Source: Lachnospiraceae bacterium
Lineage (GTDB): Bacteria; Bacillota; Clostridia; Lachnospirales; Lachnospiraceae
DNA length: 64,000 bases
NCBI GenBank assembly: GCA_029006155.1
Contig: JAQXGF010000045.1
Location: 1 to 64,000 of the forward strand
Direction of reading: 5' to 3'
In this document: piece after piece, positions 17,435 to 26,340 of the stretch
Layout: every line of letters begins with the position of its first letter
How positions within the stretch are numbered: position 1 is the stretch's first letter
Position numbers and translations under genes: made by a program
Notes under the pieces: model-generated
What the model saw: the letters and a program-made list of their open reading frames with translations, nothing else
The model's database searches: none
What the model was told of the DNA's origin: nothing

Positions 17435-18655
17435 TTAAATTTTCCCGCTATCCACTTTGGGTCCTTTCACTTCCTGTACCTGCGCCGTCAGCTGACCATC
17501 TGCCAGATAAATCTGTACCAATTCGCCGGGTGCGACCTGCGATACGGAACGGATTCTCGTCCCATCCTCCGATAAAATGCAGCCGTAGCCGCTCTCCAGC
17601 TTTTCATAAGGAGAGAGCCTGCGCAATCGCTCTTCGATGAGTGCCAGCTGATGGCGCTCCTGTTCCAGACGCACGCGCATCAGGCGCTGCAGCCGATCGG
17701 TATATTCATCCAGCTGCTGTTTTTTCTGCATGAGGCGCTGCTCTGGCTTTGCATAGCGCATCCGCAGCTCATACTCCCGCAGCCGGCTCCGCGCATCTTT
17801 TATGGTGCGCTGCATCATCCGCTGTAACTGAAGTGCATCCTCGTCCAACACCTGCAGCCATGCGGCGACATCCGCCACCGCGAGCTCCGCTGCTGCGGAC
17901 GGGGTCGGTGCCCGCAAGTCTGCCACGAAATCTGCGATCGTCGTATCGGTCTCATGCCCGACTGCCGAGATCACCGGCGTATGACAGGCAAAGATCGCGC
18001 GTGCGACCGTCTCCTCATTGAATGCCCACAGATCCTCGATCGAGCCGCCGCCACGCCCCGCAATAATCACATCAACGCCAAGTGCATCTAAAGCGGCCAG
18101 TCCTGCCGCCACGCTCTCGGCTGCGCCCTCTCCCTGCACCTTCGCCGGGTAGAGGATGATCTGAATGCCCGGATTCCTCCGCGTCGCGATGTTGATGATA
18201 TCGCGGATCGCTGCTCCGGTCGGAGCCGTGACGACACCGAGGCGCCGGACGAACGCCGGGATGGGCTGCTTATACTCGGGTGCAAACATCCCCATCTCTT
18301 CCAGCTCTTCCTTCAGCTCCAGAAATTTCTCATACAGCTCGCCTGCTCCGTCTTGCCGGATCTTCGTCGCATAGAGCTGATATTTGCCGTCGCGCTCGTA
18401 GACATTCACCGCACCGTCCACGACGACCTGCTGTCCGTTGGACATTCGAAAAGCCAGTCCCCCTCTGGCACCGGCAAACATGACACAGGCGATCGCCGCC
18501 GAGGCATCTTTTAACGTAAAATAGATATGCCCGGAGGTATGATATTTCAGATTGGATATCTCACCCCGGACACTGACCCGGTTCAGAACGAAGTCCTGTG
18601 TGAACATATTTCGAATGTAGGTGTTGATCTGTCCGACGGAATATACCTTCTGCAT
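17435..18655 (-). CDS. xseA: Exodeoxyribonuclease VII large subunit
   Basis: 406 residues. The N-terminal OB fold (about 1-100; YSVGQINTYIRNMF, VRGEISNLKYHTSGHIYFTLKD) is followed by the catalytic domain with TAPTGAAIRDIINIATRRNPG, IIAGRGGGSIEDLWAFNEE and SAVGHETDTTIADFVADLRAPTPSAAAEL, then a coiled-coil C-terminus (about 270-380). It is the catalytic chain of exonuclease VII. Its ATG lies only a few bases after the nusB stop, with no good ribosome site, which suggests translational coupling. Confidence 0.97.
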   Translation of the reverse strand: MQKVYSVGQINTYIRNMFTQDFVLNRVSVRGEISNLKYHTSGHIYFTLKDASAAIACVMFAGARGGLAFRMSNGQQVVVDGAVNVYERDGKYQLYATKIRQDGAGELYEKFLELKEELEEMGMFAPEYKQPIPAFVRRLGVVTAPTGAAIRDIINIATRRNPGIQIILYPAKVQGEGAAESVAAGLAALDALGVDVIIAGRGGGSIEDLWAFNEETVARAIFACHTPVISAVGHETDTTIADFVADLRAPTPSAAAELAVADVAAWLQVLDEDALQLQRMMQRTIKDARSRLREYELRMRYAKPEQRLMQKKQQLDEYTDRLQRLMRVRLEQERHQLALIEERLRRLSPYEKLESGYGCILSEDGTRIRSVSQVAPGELVQIYLADGQLTAQVQEVKGPKVDSGKI

Positions 18656-18660
18656 AAAGA

Positions 18661-19053
18661 TTACGCGAGCTTCGCCAGAATGCCGTTGACAAAGGCCGGT
18701 GACTCGTCTCCGCCAAACTTCTTCGCCAGCTCGACTGCCTCATTGATCGCTACCTTTACCGGTACATCTTCGTCATACTTCATCTCATAGACTGCCAGAC
18801 GGAGGATCGCCAGCTCTGCCTTTCCCATACGTCCAGTCTTCCATCCCTTTGCCACCTGATTGATGGCCTCATCGATCTCTGTGATCTTCTCACAGATCCC
18901 TTCGAACTTGGCTGCGATGTAGCTGCGCTCCTGATCGGTGCACTCCACATCTTCCAGATAAGCATTCAGCTGGTCTTCAAGCTCGTTACTCGTATGGAAT
19001 TCCCCGCAAAATACCAGCTTAAAAATATTTTCTCTGATCTCGCTTCTTTTCAT
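18661..19053 (-). CDS. nusB: Transcription antitermination factor NusB
   Basis: 130 residues from the ATG at 19053 (AGGGAG five bases upstream); the 34 codons open upstream of that are not NusB-like. The all-helical fold begins MKRSEIRENIFKLVFCGEF and contains the conserved ELAILRLAVYEMKYDEDVPVKVAINEAVELAKKFGGDESPAFVNGIL block cut here into its family parts. It binds NusE/S10 and boxA RNA to prevent termination in rRNA operons. It lies between asp23 and xseA. Confidence 0.95.
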   Translation of the reverse strand: MKRSEIRENIFKLVFCGEFHTSNELEDQLNAYLEDVECTDQERSYIAAKFEGICEKITEIDEAINQVAKGWKTGRMGKAELAILRLAVYEMKYDEDVPVKVAINEAVELAKKFGGDESPAFVNGILAKLA

Positions 19054-19201
19054 TCTGTCTCCCTTACCGACCTTTCTGTCCTCTAACAAATATCCCTTCG
19101 CCCCACGAATCGCGGCGGAATTATCTGTATAAACAGAAAGCCGCTGCAAATTCATCTGTGGTCGTCCAACCTCATGCCCTGCAGCAGCCTTCCTTCAGGT
19201 C

Positions 19202-19591
19202 TTATTTCGTATTTTCATTGTCCATTGTGACATTTACAATCTTGACATTGACCTCTGCCACGTCAAGTCCGGTCATCGTCTCGATCGCCGTCTTGACCTT
19301 CTCCTGAATCTGCGTGCAGGTCGACGGTACGCTGTAGCCGTAGCGGATGTTGATCGCAAGTGCGACCCGCACGGTATCCTCGTCCATCGTGATCTTGACG
19401 CCCTTGGAAAGGCTCTTCATACCGAGCTTTTCGATCAGGTCTCTCGTCACATTTCCGGCCATGGAGGCAACGCCCTCCACCTCGGAAGCTGCCAGACCTG
19501 CGATGATCGCAACTACCTCATCTGCGATCCGTACCTCGCCGAACTTTTCTTCTGTTTCTATTTTATGTGTATGAACCTCTGCATTTTCCAT
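19202..19591 (-). CDS. Asp23/Gls24-family envelope stress response protein
   Basis: 129 residues, with VRIADEVVAIIAGLAASEVEGVASMAG near the N-terminus and NIRYGYSVPSTCTQIQEKVKTAIETMTGLDVAEVNVKIVNV, shown here in pieces of the standard Asp23 fold. Family members are anchored beside the membrane and linked to cell-wall and alkaline stress. GGAGG lies six bases before the ATG. It is the first gene of the long minus-strand operon: a sigma-A promoter lies just upstream. Confidence 0.93.
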   Translation of the reverse strand: MENAEVHTHKIETEEKFGEVRIADEVVAIIAGLAASEVEGVASMAGNVTRDLIEKLGMKSLSKGVKITMDEDTVRVALAINIRYGYSVPSTCTQIQEKVKTAIETMTGLDVAEVNVKIVNVTMDNENTK

Positions 19592-19682
19592 AGAAAACCT
19601 CCATCTTGTTTGACTGAAAGCAAGTCGCCGCCTCGATCCTCTTTTGCTGGGGAGGATGCGGGAGCTTGCACAACCTGTGGAT

Positions 19683-19711
19683 ATTATAGCAAAAAATGTG
19701 TGGTTTGGAAA
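19683..19711 (-). promoter_or_regulatory. Probable promoter of the asp23-nusB-...-spoIVB run
   Basis: TTTCCA (19706-19711) and an exact TATAAT (19683-19688) on the minus strand, 17 bases apart, about 90 bases upstream of the Asp23-family gene. All eleven genes from here to spoIVB are co-directional with short gaps. Confidence 0.6.
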
Positions 19712-19724
19712 GTATTTTATAGTG

Positions 19725-21311
19725 CTAACGTCCGAACTCTGACAGCACCAGTCCTTCGTTTCGATCCAGCACCATGCCCACTGACCAGCTGTTGATGAAC
19801 AGGAGCAGCGGACGGCCCTTGAGGTCGCGGATCTTCTTCATGTCCGAGGTGCCGACGAGGCGGTTCAGGTCGATGTCCTCGTTCTCGATCCAGCGGATGT
19901 ATTCGTATGGCAGCTCCTCTAAGCGGATATCTACCTTGTACTCATTTTCCAGACGATACTTCAGTACGTCAAACTGCAGCACGCCGACGACGCCGACGAT
20001 GATCTCCTCCATACCGGTGTTGTACTCCTGAAAGATCTGGATCGCACCTTCCTGCGCGATCTCGCTGATGCCCTTGATGAACTGCTTCCGCTTCATCGTG
20101 TCGAGCTGGCGTACCCGTGCGAAGTGCTCCGGCGCGAAGGTCGGAATGCCCTCATAGCGGAACTTCTTGCCCGGCATACAGATCGTATCTCCGATCGAGA
20201 AAATACCCGGATCAAAGACGCCGATGATATCGCCCGCATACGCTTCCGAGATCACCTGACGCTCCGATGCCATCATCTGCTGCGGCTGGGAAAGACGCTG
20301 TTTGCGGTCGCCCTGTACGTGATAGACTTCCATGCCCGCGTCAAATTTACCGGAGCAGATGCGCATAAACGCGATACGGTCGCGATGCGCCCGGTTCATA
20401 TTTGCCTGAATCTTGAATACGAACGCGGAGAAATCTTCGCTCATCGGATCGATGATGCCGCAGTCTGCCTTTCTCGGGAGCGGCGAGGTCGTCATCTGCA
20501 GGAAATGCTTCAGGAAAATCTCGACACCGAAGTTCGTCAGTGCAGAACCGAAGAATACCGGGGAGAGCTCTCCCTTGCTGACAAGCTCCTGATCGAACTC
20601 TGCAGACGCACCGTCGAGCAGTTCAATCTCATCAAGCAGCTGTGCCTTATTCTCCTCACCGATGAACTCCTGCAGCTCCGGCGCATGCACGTCAACTTCC
20701 GTCGCAATACCAAGCTTCGTACCCTTCTGTGTATCGGTGAAGGTCGTCACTTTTCCGGTCGCACGGTCGTAGACACCCTTGAAATTCTTTCCGGAGCCGA
20801 TTGGCCAGTTGATCGGACAGGTCGCGATGCCAAGCTCCTTCTCAATGTCGTCGAGCAGCTCGAACGTATCGTTCGCATCTCGGTCCATCTTATTGATAAA
20901 GGTAAAAATCGGGATGTGGCGCATGACGCAGACCTTGAACAGTTTGCGCGTCTGTGCCTCGACACCCTTGGATGCATCGATGACCATCACGGCCGAATCT
21001 GCCGCCATCAGGGTACGGTATGTGTCCTCCGAGAAATCCTGATGTCCCGGTGTGTCCAGAATATTGATGCAGTAGCCGTCATAATTGAACTGCAGAACCG
21101 AAGACGTGACCGAAATACCACGCTCCTTCTCGATCTCCATCCAGTCCGACACCGCATGCCGTGCAGTCGCCTTTCCCTTTACCGAACCGGCCAGATTGAT
21201 CGCTCCTCCGTACAGCAGGAACTTCTCCGTCAGGGTCGTCTTACCTGCATCCGGGTGGGAAATGATCGCAAACGTCCGGCGCTTCTCTATCTCTTCTCTT
21301 ATATTGCTCAA
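19725..21311 (-). CDS. prfC: Peptide chain release factor 3
   Basis: 528 residues. It is a translational GTPase: P-loop SHPDAGKTTLTEK (about 18-30), switch region GISVTSS, DTPGHQDFSEDTYRT (G3) and NKMDRDAND (G4), followed by domains II and III. RF3 recycles RF1/RF2 from the ribosome after termination. The start is a TTG: AGGAGG lies ten bases upstream and no closer ATG exists. It is separated by a promoter-containing gap from the Asp23-family gene downstream, so it is probably its own unit. Confidence 0.96.
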   Translation of the reverse strand: MSNIREEIEKRRTFAIISHPDAGKTTLTEKFLLYGGAINLAGSVKGKATARHAVSDWMEIEKERGISVTSSVLQFNYDGYCINILDTPGHQDFSEDTYRTLMAADSAVMVIDASKGVEAQTRKLFKVCVMRHIPIFTFINKMDRDANDTFELLDDIEKELGIATCPINWPIGSGKNFKGVYDRATGKVTTFTDTQKGTKLGIATEVDVHAPELQEFIGEENKAQLLDEIELLDGASAEFDQELVSKGELSPVFFGSALTNFGVEIFLKHFLQMTTSPLPRKADCGIIDPMSEDFSAFVFKIQANMNRAHRDRIAFMRICSGKFDAGMEVYHVQGDRKQRLSQPQQMMASERQVISEAYAGDIIGVFDPGIFSIGDTICMPGKKFRYEGIPTFAPEHFARVRQLDTMKRKQFIKGISEIAQEGAIQIFQEYNTGMEEIIVGVVGVLQFDVLKYRLENEYKVDIRLEELPYEYIRWIENEDIDLNRLVGTSDMKKIRDLKGRPLLLFINSWSVGMVLDRNEGLVLSEFGR

Positions 21312-21471
21312 CGTTGTTTCTCCTCCTAAAAACGGTATCTTACCGCAGTCTGTCTCTATTTTATCTCATCCTGCCTATTCTACCAAGGTTGGGAAACACT
21401 GTCAACGACCATTTGCGCGGATTTTGCGTATCCAGTCCGTATAGCGTTACTGCTCACTCCGCAAGGAACCC

Positions 21472-21861
21472 TTAGTGGCTGCAGCTGTCCCCGCGTCCCA
21501 TCTCACTCATCATCGGGTTGCCGTCGAGGCTCTGCGTATTCAACGTCTTTCTGCGGATGCGCTCCTCCTCCGACTGCTTCAGGATATAGTTCTTGATCTC
21601 CTTCGCATGCTTAATGTGCATCAGCCGCAGATCCGGGTCCGTCACATCACCGCTGAAGCAATGGATCGTGCCAAGCCCGAAGATCCGCTCCATCAGCCCG
21701 CTCTCCAGCCGCACATCGACTACTTTATAGAGATAGCAGTCATTCTCCACCCGTCTTAAAAATCCGGAATTTACCGTGATGACCTCATCCGTCACCGTAT
21801 ACGTTGTAAACGTCCACGGCAGTCCAAAAAATGTCCAGCGCTTTTTTTCTGTATAAGTCAT
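21472..21861 (-). CDS. PH-domain (bPH_2, YdbS-like) protein
   Basis: 129 residues. The core YTVTDEVITVNSGFLRRVENDCYLYKVVDVRLESGLMERIFGLGTI matches the bacterial PH domain of the DUF304 type. No membrane segment is seen, unlike most relatives, so it is a stand-alone domain. The C-terminal 30 residues are hydrophilic and end in GDSCSH. GAGGA lies nine bases before the ATG. Its function is unknown. It is divergent from pyrB. Confidence 0.75.
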   Translation of the reverse strand: MTYTEKKRWTFFGLPWTFTTYTVTDEVITVNSGFLRRVENDCYLYKVVDVRLESGLMERIFGLGTIHCFSGDVTDPDLRLMHIKHAKEIKNYILKQSEEERIRRKTLNTQSLDGNPMMSEMGRGDSCSH

Positions 21862-22181
21862 AGATTGATATCCTCACTTTCTTCTGTTCGGCTCGAAAAC
21901 ACTTTGAGATTTCTTTCTCCCGGGCAGTATTCAAGTCGTTCTATTATTTTTATTATAGTCGAATCCTCCGTTTCCGTAAAGCACCCATATACATTCATTC
22001 ACAATAAAAGCAGGGCACTTGCCTTACTCGGACCAAATCTTTATTTTTCTTTCACCACGCTTCCTGAGAAAAAATTTCTGAAAATCGTTCTTGAAATTTT
22101 CCCCCGGATAGTATAAGATGAGTGAAATGCAATCTGACCCGGACCATCCGGGGCGACAGCAGACACAAAAAGGAGGATACT
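21862..22181. other. Divergent intergenic region before pyrB
   Basis: 320 bp between the PH-domain gene and pyrB. It is AT-rich and holds the pyrB promoter (22091-22119). The short leader between that promoter and the pyrB ATG shows no PyrR-type attenuator that I can see. Confidence 0.5.
22091..22119 (+). promoter_or_regulatory. Probable pyrB promoter
   Basis: TTGAAA (22091-22096) and TAAGAT (22114-22119), 17 bases apart, about 60 bases upstream of the pyrB ATG. Confidence 0.5.
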
Positions 22182-23102
22182 ATGAGACATGTAATGAGTC
22201 CATTGGATTTATCCGTGGAAGAGCTTGATCAAATTTTGAATCTCGCGGCTGACATCAAAGCCAATCCGAAAAAATACGCACACGCCTGTGATGGTAAAAA
22301 ATTAGCGACTTTATTTTATGAACCAAGTACACGTACACGACTCAGTTTCGAAGCAGCAATGTTGAATCTGGGTGGTAGCGTACTTGGTTTTTCTTCGGCC
22401 GATTCCAGCTCGGCATCCAAAGGTGAGAGCGTGGCTGACACGATCCGTATCATCTCCAGCTATGCAGATATCTGTGCAATGCGGCATCCAAAGGAAGGTG
22501 CTCCGTATGTAGCCTCCATGTATTCCAAGATCCCGGTCATCAACGCCGGAGACGGCGGACACCAGCATCCGACTCAGACCCTGACCGACCTGATGACGAT
22601 CCGTTCGGAAAAGGGCCGTCTGGATCATTTCACGATCGGCCTGTGTGGCGACCTGAAGTTTGGCCGTACCGTACACTCTCTGATCAAGGCGCTCATCCGC
22701 TATCCGGGTATCCGCTTTGTCCTGATCTCCCCGGAGGAGCTCCGGCTGCCGGACTACATCCGCGATGATGTCTTAAAAGCAAACAATCAGGATTTCCGGG
22801 AAGAGGTACGTCTCGAGGATGCGCTTCCGGATCTGGATCTGCTCTACATGACCCGCGTACAGAAGGAGCGTTTCTTCAACGAAGAAGATTATGTCCGCAT
22901 GAAGGATTTCTACATTCTGGACAAGGCAAAGCTCGCGCTCGCCAAAGACGATATGCTCGTGCTGCATCCGCTTCCGCGTGTCAACGAGATCGCAACCGAA
23001 GTGGACGATGACCCGCGTGCCGTTTATTTCAAACAGGCACAGTACGGTGTCTATGTGCGTATGGCACTGATTCTTACATTGCTGGAGGTAGAGGTATGTT
23101 AA
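22182..23102 (+). CDS. pyrB: Aspartate carbamoyltransferase catalytic subunit
   Basis: 306 residues from the ATG at 22182 with GGAGG five bases upstream; a longer frame to 22122 lacks a ribosome site. Carbamoyl-phosphate-binding [16 protein letters not shown] (about 46-61) and the aspartate-binding HPLPRVNEI (about 264) are intact. It makes carbamoyl-aspartate, the committed step of pyrimidine synthesis. It overlaps pyrI by seven bases, so the two subunits are co-translated as the class B (regulated) enzyme. Confidence 0.97.
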   Translation: MRHVMSPLDLSVEELDQILNLAADIKANPKKYAHACDGKKLATLFYEPSTRTRLSFEAAMLNLGGSVLGFSSADSSSASKGESVADTIRIISSYADICAMRHPKEGAPYVASMYSKIPVINAGDGGHQHPTQTLTDLMTIRSEKGRLDHFTIGLCGDLKFGRTVHSLIKALIRYPGIRFVLISPEELRLPDYIRDDVLKANNQDFREEVRLEDALPDLDLLYMTRVQKERFFNEEDYVRMKDFYILDKAKLALAKDDMLVLHPLPRVNEIATEVDDDPRAVYFKQAQYGVYVRMALILTLLEVEVC

Positions 23103-23536
23103 ATGTCGGACGTTTAAATGAAGGTGTCGTGCTCGATCACATCGAGGCCGGAAAAAGTATGTCGATCTACAAATATCTGAAGCTCGACAAGATGGACTGC
23201 TGTGTGGCGATCATCAAAAATGCACACAGCAACAAGATGGGCAAAAAGGATATCATCAAGGTCGAGTGCCCGATCGACGAGTTGGATCTGAACGTGCTCG
23301 GCTTCATCGACCATCGTATCACAGTCAATATCATTCAGGACGGAACGATCGTCGCAAAGAAGGAGCTGAACCTTCCGAAGAAGCTCGTGAATATCATCTC
23401 CTGCAAGAACCCACGCTGCATCACCTCGATTGAGCAGGGACTCGATCAGGTCTTCTTTCTCGCCGATGAGGAGCATGAGATCTATCGCTGTCAGTACTGC
23501 GAAGAAAAGTATCAGAGCAGCAAGAAGAAAAAATAA
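23096..23536 (+). CDS. pyrI: Aspartate carbamoyltransferase regulatory subunit
   Basis: 146 residues. The N-terminal allosteric nucleotide-binding domain (about 1-95) is followed by the zinc domain with paired cysteines CKNPRC (about 101-106) and CQYC (about 129-132). It binds CTP/ATP and adjusts PyrB activity. GGAGGTAGAGGT lies just before the ATG, inside pyrB. A hairpin terminator follows at 23550-23583. Confidence 0.96.
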   Translation: MLNVGRLNEGVVLDHIEAGKSMSIYKYLKLDKMDCCVAIIKNAHSNKMGKKDIIKVECPIDELDLNVLGFIDHRITVNIIQDGTIVAKKELNLPKKLVNIISCKNPRCITSIEQGLDQVFFLADEEHEIYRCQYCEEKYQSSKKKK

Positions 23537-23549
23537 ATCAGAAAAAGCA

Positions 23550-23583
23550 ACCGACCGGGAGGATCTGAATCCTTCCGGCCGGT
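23550..23583 (+). terminator. Probable terminator of pyrBI
   Basis: ACCG-CCGG-AGGAT pairs with ATCCT-CCGG-CGGT around a CTGA loop, with two weak positions, and is followed by a T-rich stretch up to 23610. Confidence 0.6.
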
Positions 23584-23680
23584 ATTTATCACATCATTTT
23601 CTTTTTTTGCTTTCGGTTCCGGCAGTTCCTCATACATTGCCTGAAAAAGCCCTCTCAAAACGTTTTATTGAGACTTCTCT

Positions 23681-24196
23681 TCATTTCCGAACCCGCGGCT
23701 TTGCTTCACCCTTCCGCTCATACTTCAGAAACGTATATTCCAGATCAAAGTATGTCTGCTCGTCACTGTCCGCCGTGATCTCCCACTCGCCCGTCTCGTC
23801 GAGATTCGGGAAAAAGGTGTCCGCCTGATAGGTATGGTCGATCTTCGTCACGTGCGCCACATTACAATATGGAAGAAACTCCTCATAAATATGACCGCCA
23901 CCGATGATGAAAATGTCCTCGTCCTCATATCCGGCCAGTTCTTCTAATGCTTCTTCCACCGAGTGCACGATGGTCGCGCCTTTCGCCTTCATCTCCGGAT
24001 TCCGCGTCAGAATAATATTCTTGCGGTTCACGAGCGGAAGCCCGTTTGGAAACGTCGCGAGCGTCTTCCGCCCCAGCACGACGACCTTTCCTTCCGTCAT
24101 CTGGCGGAAAAATTTCATGTCCGAGGGAATGCTCACGAGAAGTTTTCCATTCGCCCCGATCGCCCAGTTCTTATCTGCTGCTACGATAATATTCAA
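23681..24196 (-). CDS. folA: Dihydrofolate reductase
   Basis: 171 residues. MNIIVAADKNWAIGANGKLL is the usual N-terminus with the substrate loop, GKVVVLGRKTLATFP is the NADPH-binding segment (about 36-50), and IFIIGGGHIYEEFLPYC is the second nucleotide-binding motif (about 95-111). It reduces dihydrofolate to tetrahydrofolate. It lies about 100 bases downstream of thyX on the same strand. ThyX itself yields tetrahydrofolate, so the reductase here would serve de novo folate rather than the thymidylate cycle. Confidence 0.95.
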   Translation of the reverse strand: MNIIVAADKNWAIGANGKLLVSIPSDMKFFRQMTEGKVVVLGRKTLATFPNGLPLVNRKNIILTRNPEMKAKGATIVHSVEEALEELAGYEDEDIFIIGGGHIYEEFLPYCNVAHVTKIDHTYQADTFFPNLDETGEWEITADSDEQTYFDLEYTFLKYERKGEAKPRVRK

Positions 24197-24300
24197 ATTC
24201 CTGCTTCCTTTCTATCCGAATCGCTTCCTGCGATTCCTGACACAGATGTTTTTGCCGTTCCAATTGATATTGCGTAGTTTGGTATGCCATTTTTTGATTG

Positions 24301-24969
24301 TCACGCGATATCATCAAAAATGACCGGGATCCGTTCTTTCAGCTCGTTCAGCAGTGCCACCGACACCTCACGGATCTGCGGATGTGCGTCGCTCGCGGTA
24401 CGGAGCCGGAAATAATTTCTCCACTCGCGGTAATTGGCCGTGATCGTGATGTTCGTCTTCGTCGAATTTGGCAGGACGGAACGTGCAATCTGGGCCGTCG
24501 CGCCAAGCTCAATCATTTTCATATAATGCTTCTCCGCATCGAGCATCGCCTGCTCCCACTCATTTAAGATCGCCTCGATCGTCTCTGCCGGCATATCCTG
24601 CATTCTCCGATCCAGCGCGATGCCAGGTGCCAGATCGATCACATTGATCTCACTGCCATATTTATCCTTAGAATAATTGACATAGCGCGTGCTCTCCTGC
24701 GCAAAACTGGCGATTCTGTGGCGCACCATCTCATGCGACACGCCGCGGTCTACCGTAAACATAACCGAGAGCACGCTGTGCTCAATCATCGCCTCATGGT
24801 GCGCATGGATCAGCATCCGCACGAATTTTTTTGCACTCTCGCCATCCTCGGTGATCTTATCTTCCGACTTATAGCAGACTCTTCCGATCCGCTCGATCAT
24901 CTGAAGCTCTTCCTTTCCGCCCTCCGAAATCGGCGTCAGAATCTCATATCCTGCTTTCATAACATTCAT
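24301..24969 (-). CDS. thyX: Flavin-dependent thymidylate synthase
   Basis: 222 residues from the ATG at 24969, eight bases after AAGGAGG; the sixteen open codons upstream are excluded. The ThyX signature RHR-x7-S is present as RHRIASFAQES followed by TRY (about 98-111). It methylates dUMP using methylene-tetrahydrofolate and FADH2. The usual clostridial anaerobic option instead of ThyA. folA follows on the same strand. Confidence 0.96.
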   Translation of the reverse strand: MNVMKAGYEILTPISEGGKEELQMIERIGRVCYKSEDKITEDGESAKKFVRMLIHAHHEAMIEHSVLSVMFTVDRGVSHEMVRHRIASFAQESTRYVNYSKDKYGSEINVIDLAPGIALDRRMQDMPAETIEAILNEWEQAMLDAEKHYMKMIELGATAQIARSVLPNSTKTNITITANYREWRNYFRLRTASDAHPQIREVSVALLNELKERIPVIFDDIA

Positions 24970-25083
24970 CGTCGTTTCCTCCTTGTCGTTATTCTTTCCA
25001 TCTGTTCTGTATCGCATTTAACCGAGTCAGGTACCCTGCGTAAAGCAGATAGCTTGCTCATTTATAAATATTACTTAATAAGA

Positions 25084-26223
25084 TCAGCCCAGCAGCTTCG
25101 CAAGACTTGTATCCTCTGCAAAGCCTGCCACATTATACAAAACTAATACATCCGTGTAGTTGCCTTCCGCGATCAGATCGCTCAGCTTCTGATTATAATA
25201 GCGCAGATCTACCACATCGATCTCGCTGGCGTCCTCGAAGAGGAACGGCAAAAAGCAGTGCGCGTAAGAATCCTGCAGCACCAGAAATCTCCGGTCTGAT
25301 TTTGCGCGTGTGCTGATCTTTACGAGCGCCTGATTGCCACCAAAAAAAACGGCGTATTTGTCCTTCGTATCGAGTGCGCTATAATCATAAATGCTGTAAT
25401 CTACTTCCTCTGACCCATTTTTCTGCACCGTATAAAACGGATCACCCTCTGCCAGATACAGATCGATGGAGTCCTTCACCGTATGGATCCCCAGCTTTGA
25501 CTGGATCGTACCTTCAAACGCATCCGTCACGGTACGGATGTCATAGTGCTCTGCATCCCGCACCGGAAGGTTCTGCGCGTCCGCCCAGGTCTGGTACACA
25601 TAAAACGCCGCCTCCGTCGTCCAGTGATGGTCGGTACGATAGTACAGCTGCGTATCCATATGCTGCCGCAGCACCGCTCCGGCATCCACCCACAGATCAT
25701 CCGCGAGTGCCGCCTTTGCCTTTGCCAGATAGTCCTCCTCATCATACGGGGCCGCAAACGCCGGAAGCTTATCCCTCAGAATATCGACCGCATTTGGTAT
25801 CAGCAGCACCGAACGATGCCCTTCCGGAAACGTATCCTGATACGTGTCAAAGAACTGTGCAAGGCTCTGAATATTCCGTTCCGCCTGCGTCGTCGTAAAG
25901 CTGCCGGTATGTTTTTCGATCAGATAATCATCGTCCGCAAAATAAATATCCTTGCTCTCCTTTTTCAGTGCCAGACGCTCCACATCCGTCTTCAATCCAA
26001 TCCAGGCATCCCGCAAAATAAACTGATCCGTCAGATAGCTCTCATAATCCGATTCAAATGTCCCATCCAGAATATGTTGCCCGGTCAGCTTCGGCATCTG
26101 CGCCAGCGAACGGTTCTCCGTCTCGGAAAAATCATCCGACGGCTTGAGAATCGTCGCCACCGTAAAGCCAAAAATCAGAATGACGAATACAAGAATCGTA
26201 TTCCAAGCCTCTCTTTTTTCCAT
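25084..26223 (-). CDS. DHHW-family protein, AlgX-like, probable polysaccharide O-acylation partner
   Basis: 379 residues from the ATG at 26223 (AGGAG nine bases upstream). A single N-terminal membrane anchor (about 8-27; TILVFVILIFGFTVATI) is followed by an outside domain. The signature YYRTDHHWT (about 200) defines the DHHW family, related to the SGNH-like AlgJ/AlgX acetyltransferases; in AlgX the D-H pair of that motif acts in O-acetyl transfer. FRVLQDSYAHCF-like LQDSYAHCFLPF (about 325) could supply the serine. It is 110 bases downstream of an MBOAT gene on the same strand, the classic pairing for acetylating an exported glycan. Confidence 0.85.
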   Translation of the reverse strand: MEKREAWNTILVFVILIFGFTVATILKPSDDFSETENRSLAQMPKLTGQHILDGTFESDYESYLTDQFILRDAWIGLKTDVERLALKKESKDIYFADDDYLIEKHTGSFTTTQAERNIQSLAQFFDTYQDTFPEGHRSVLLIPNAVDILRDKLPAFAAPYDEEDYLAKAKAALADDLWVDAGAVLRQHMDTQLYYRTDHHWTTEAAFYVYQTWADAQNLPVRDAEHYDIRTVTDAFEGTIQSKLGIHTVKDSIDLYLAEGDPFYTVQKNGSEEVDYSIYDYSALDTKDKYAVFFGGNQALVKISTRAKSDRRFLVLQDSYAHCFLPFLFEDASEIDVVDLRYYNQKLSDLIAEGNYTDVLVLYNVAGFAEDTSLAKLLG

Positions 26224-26314
26224 TCCGTACTTCTCCTTTTTCTGCCTCACGTTTCTTTTCTCTACCTGTCTTCTGTTTGGTATACAACTGTATTCTTATG
26301 TCAGCCCCCTTGCG

Positions 26315-26340
26315 GGGGACTTGCTTGATTCGGTTAAAAG
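26315..26340. repeat. 26-bp direct repeat, copy at the end of the MBOAT gene
   Basis: Identical over 26 bases to 28112-28137 and in the same orientation. It overlaps the MBOAT stop codon (26334-26336). The two copies bracket the MBOAT gene and 360 bp of upstream DNA. It is preceded by a CCCCC-TTGC-GGGGG hairpin. Confidence 0.75.
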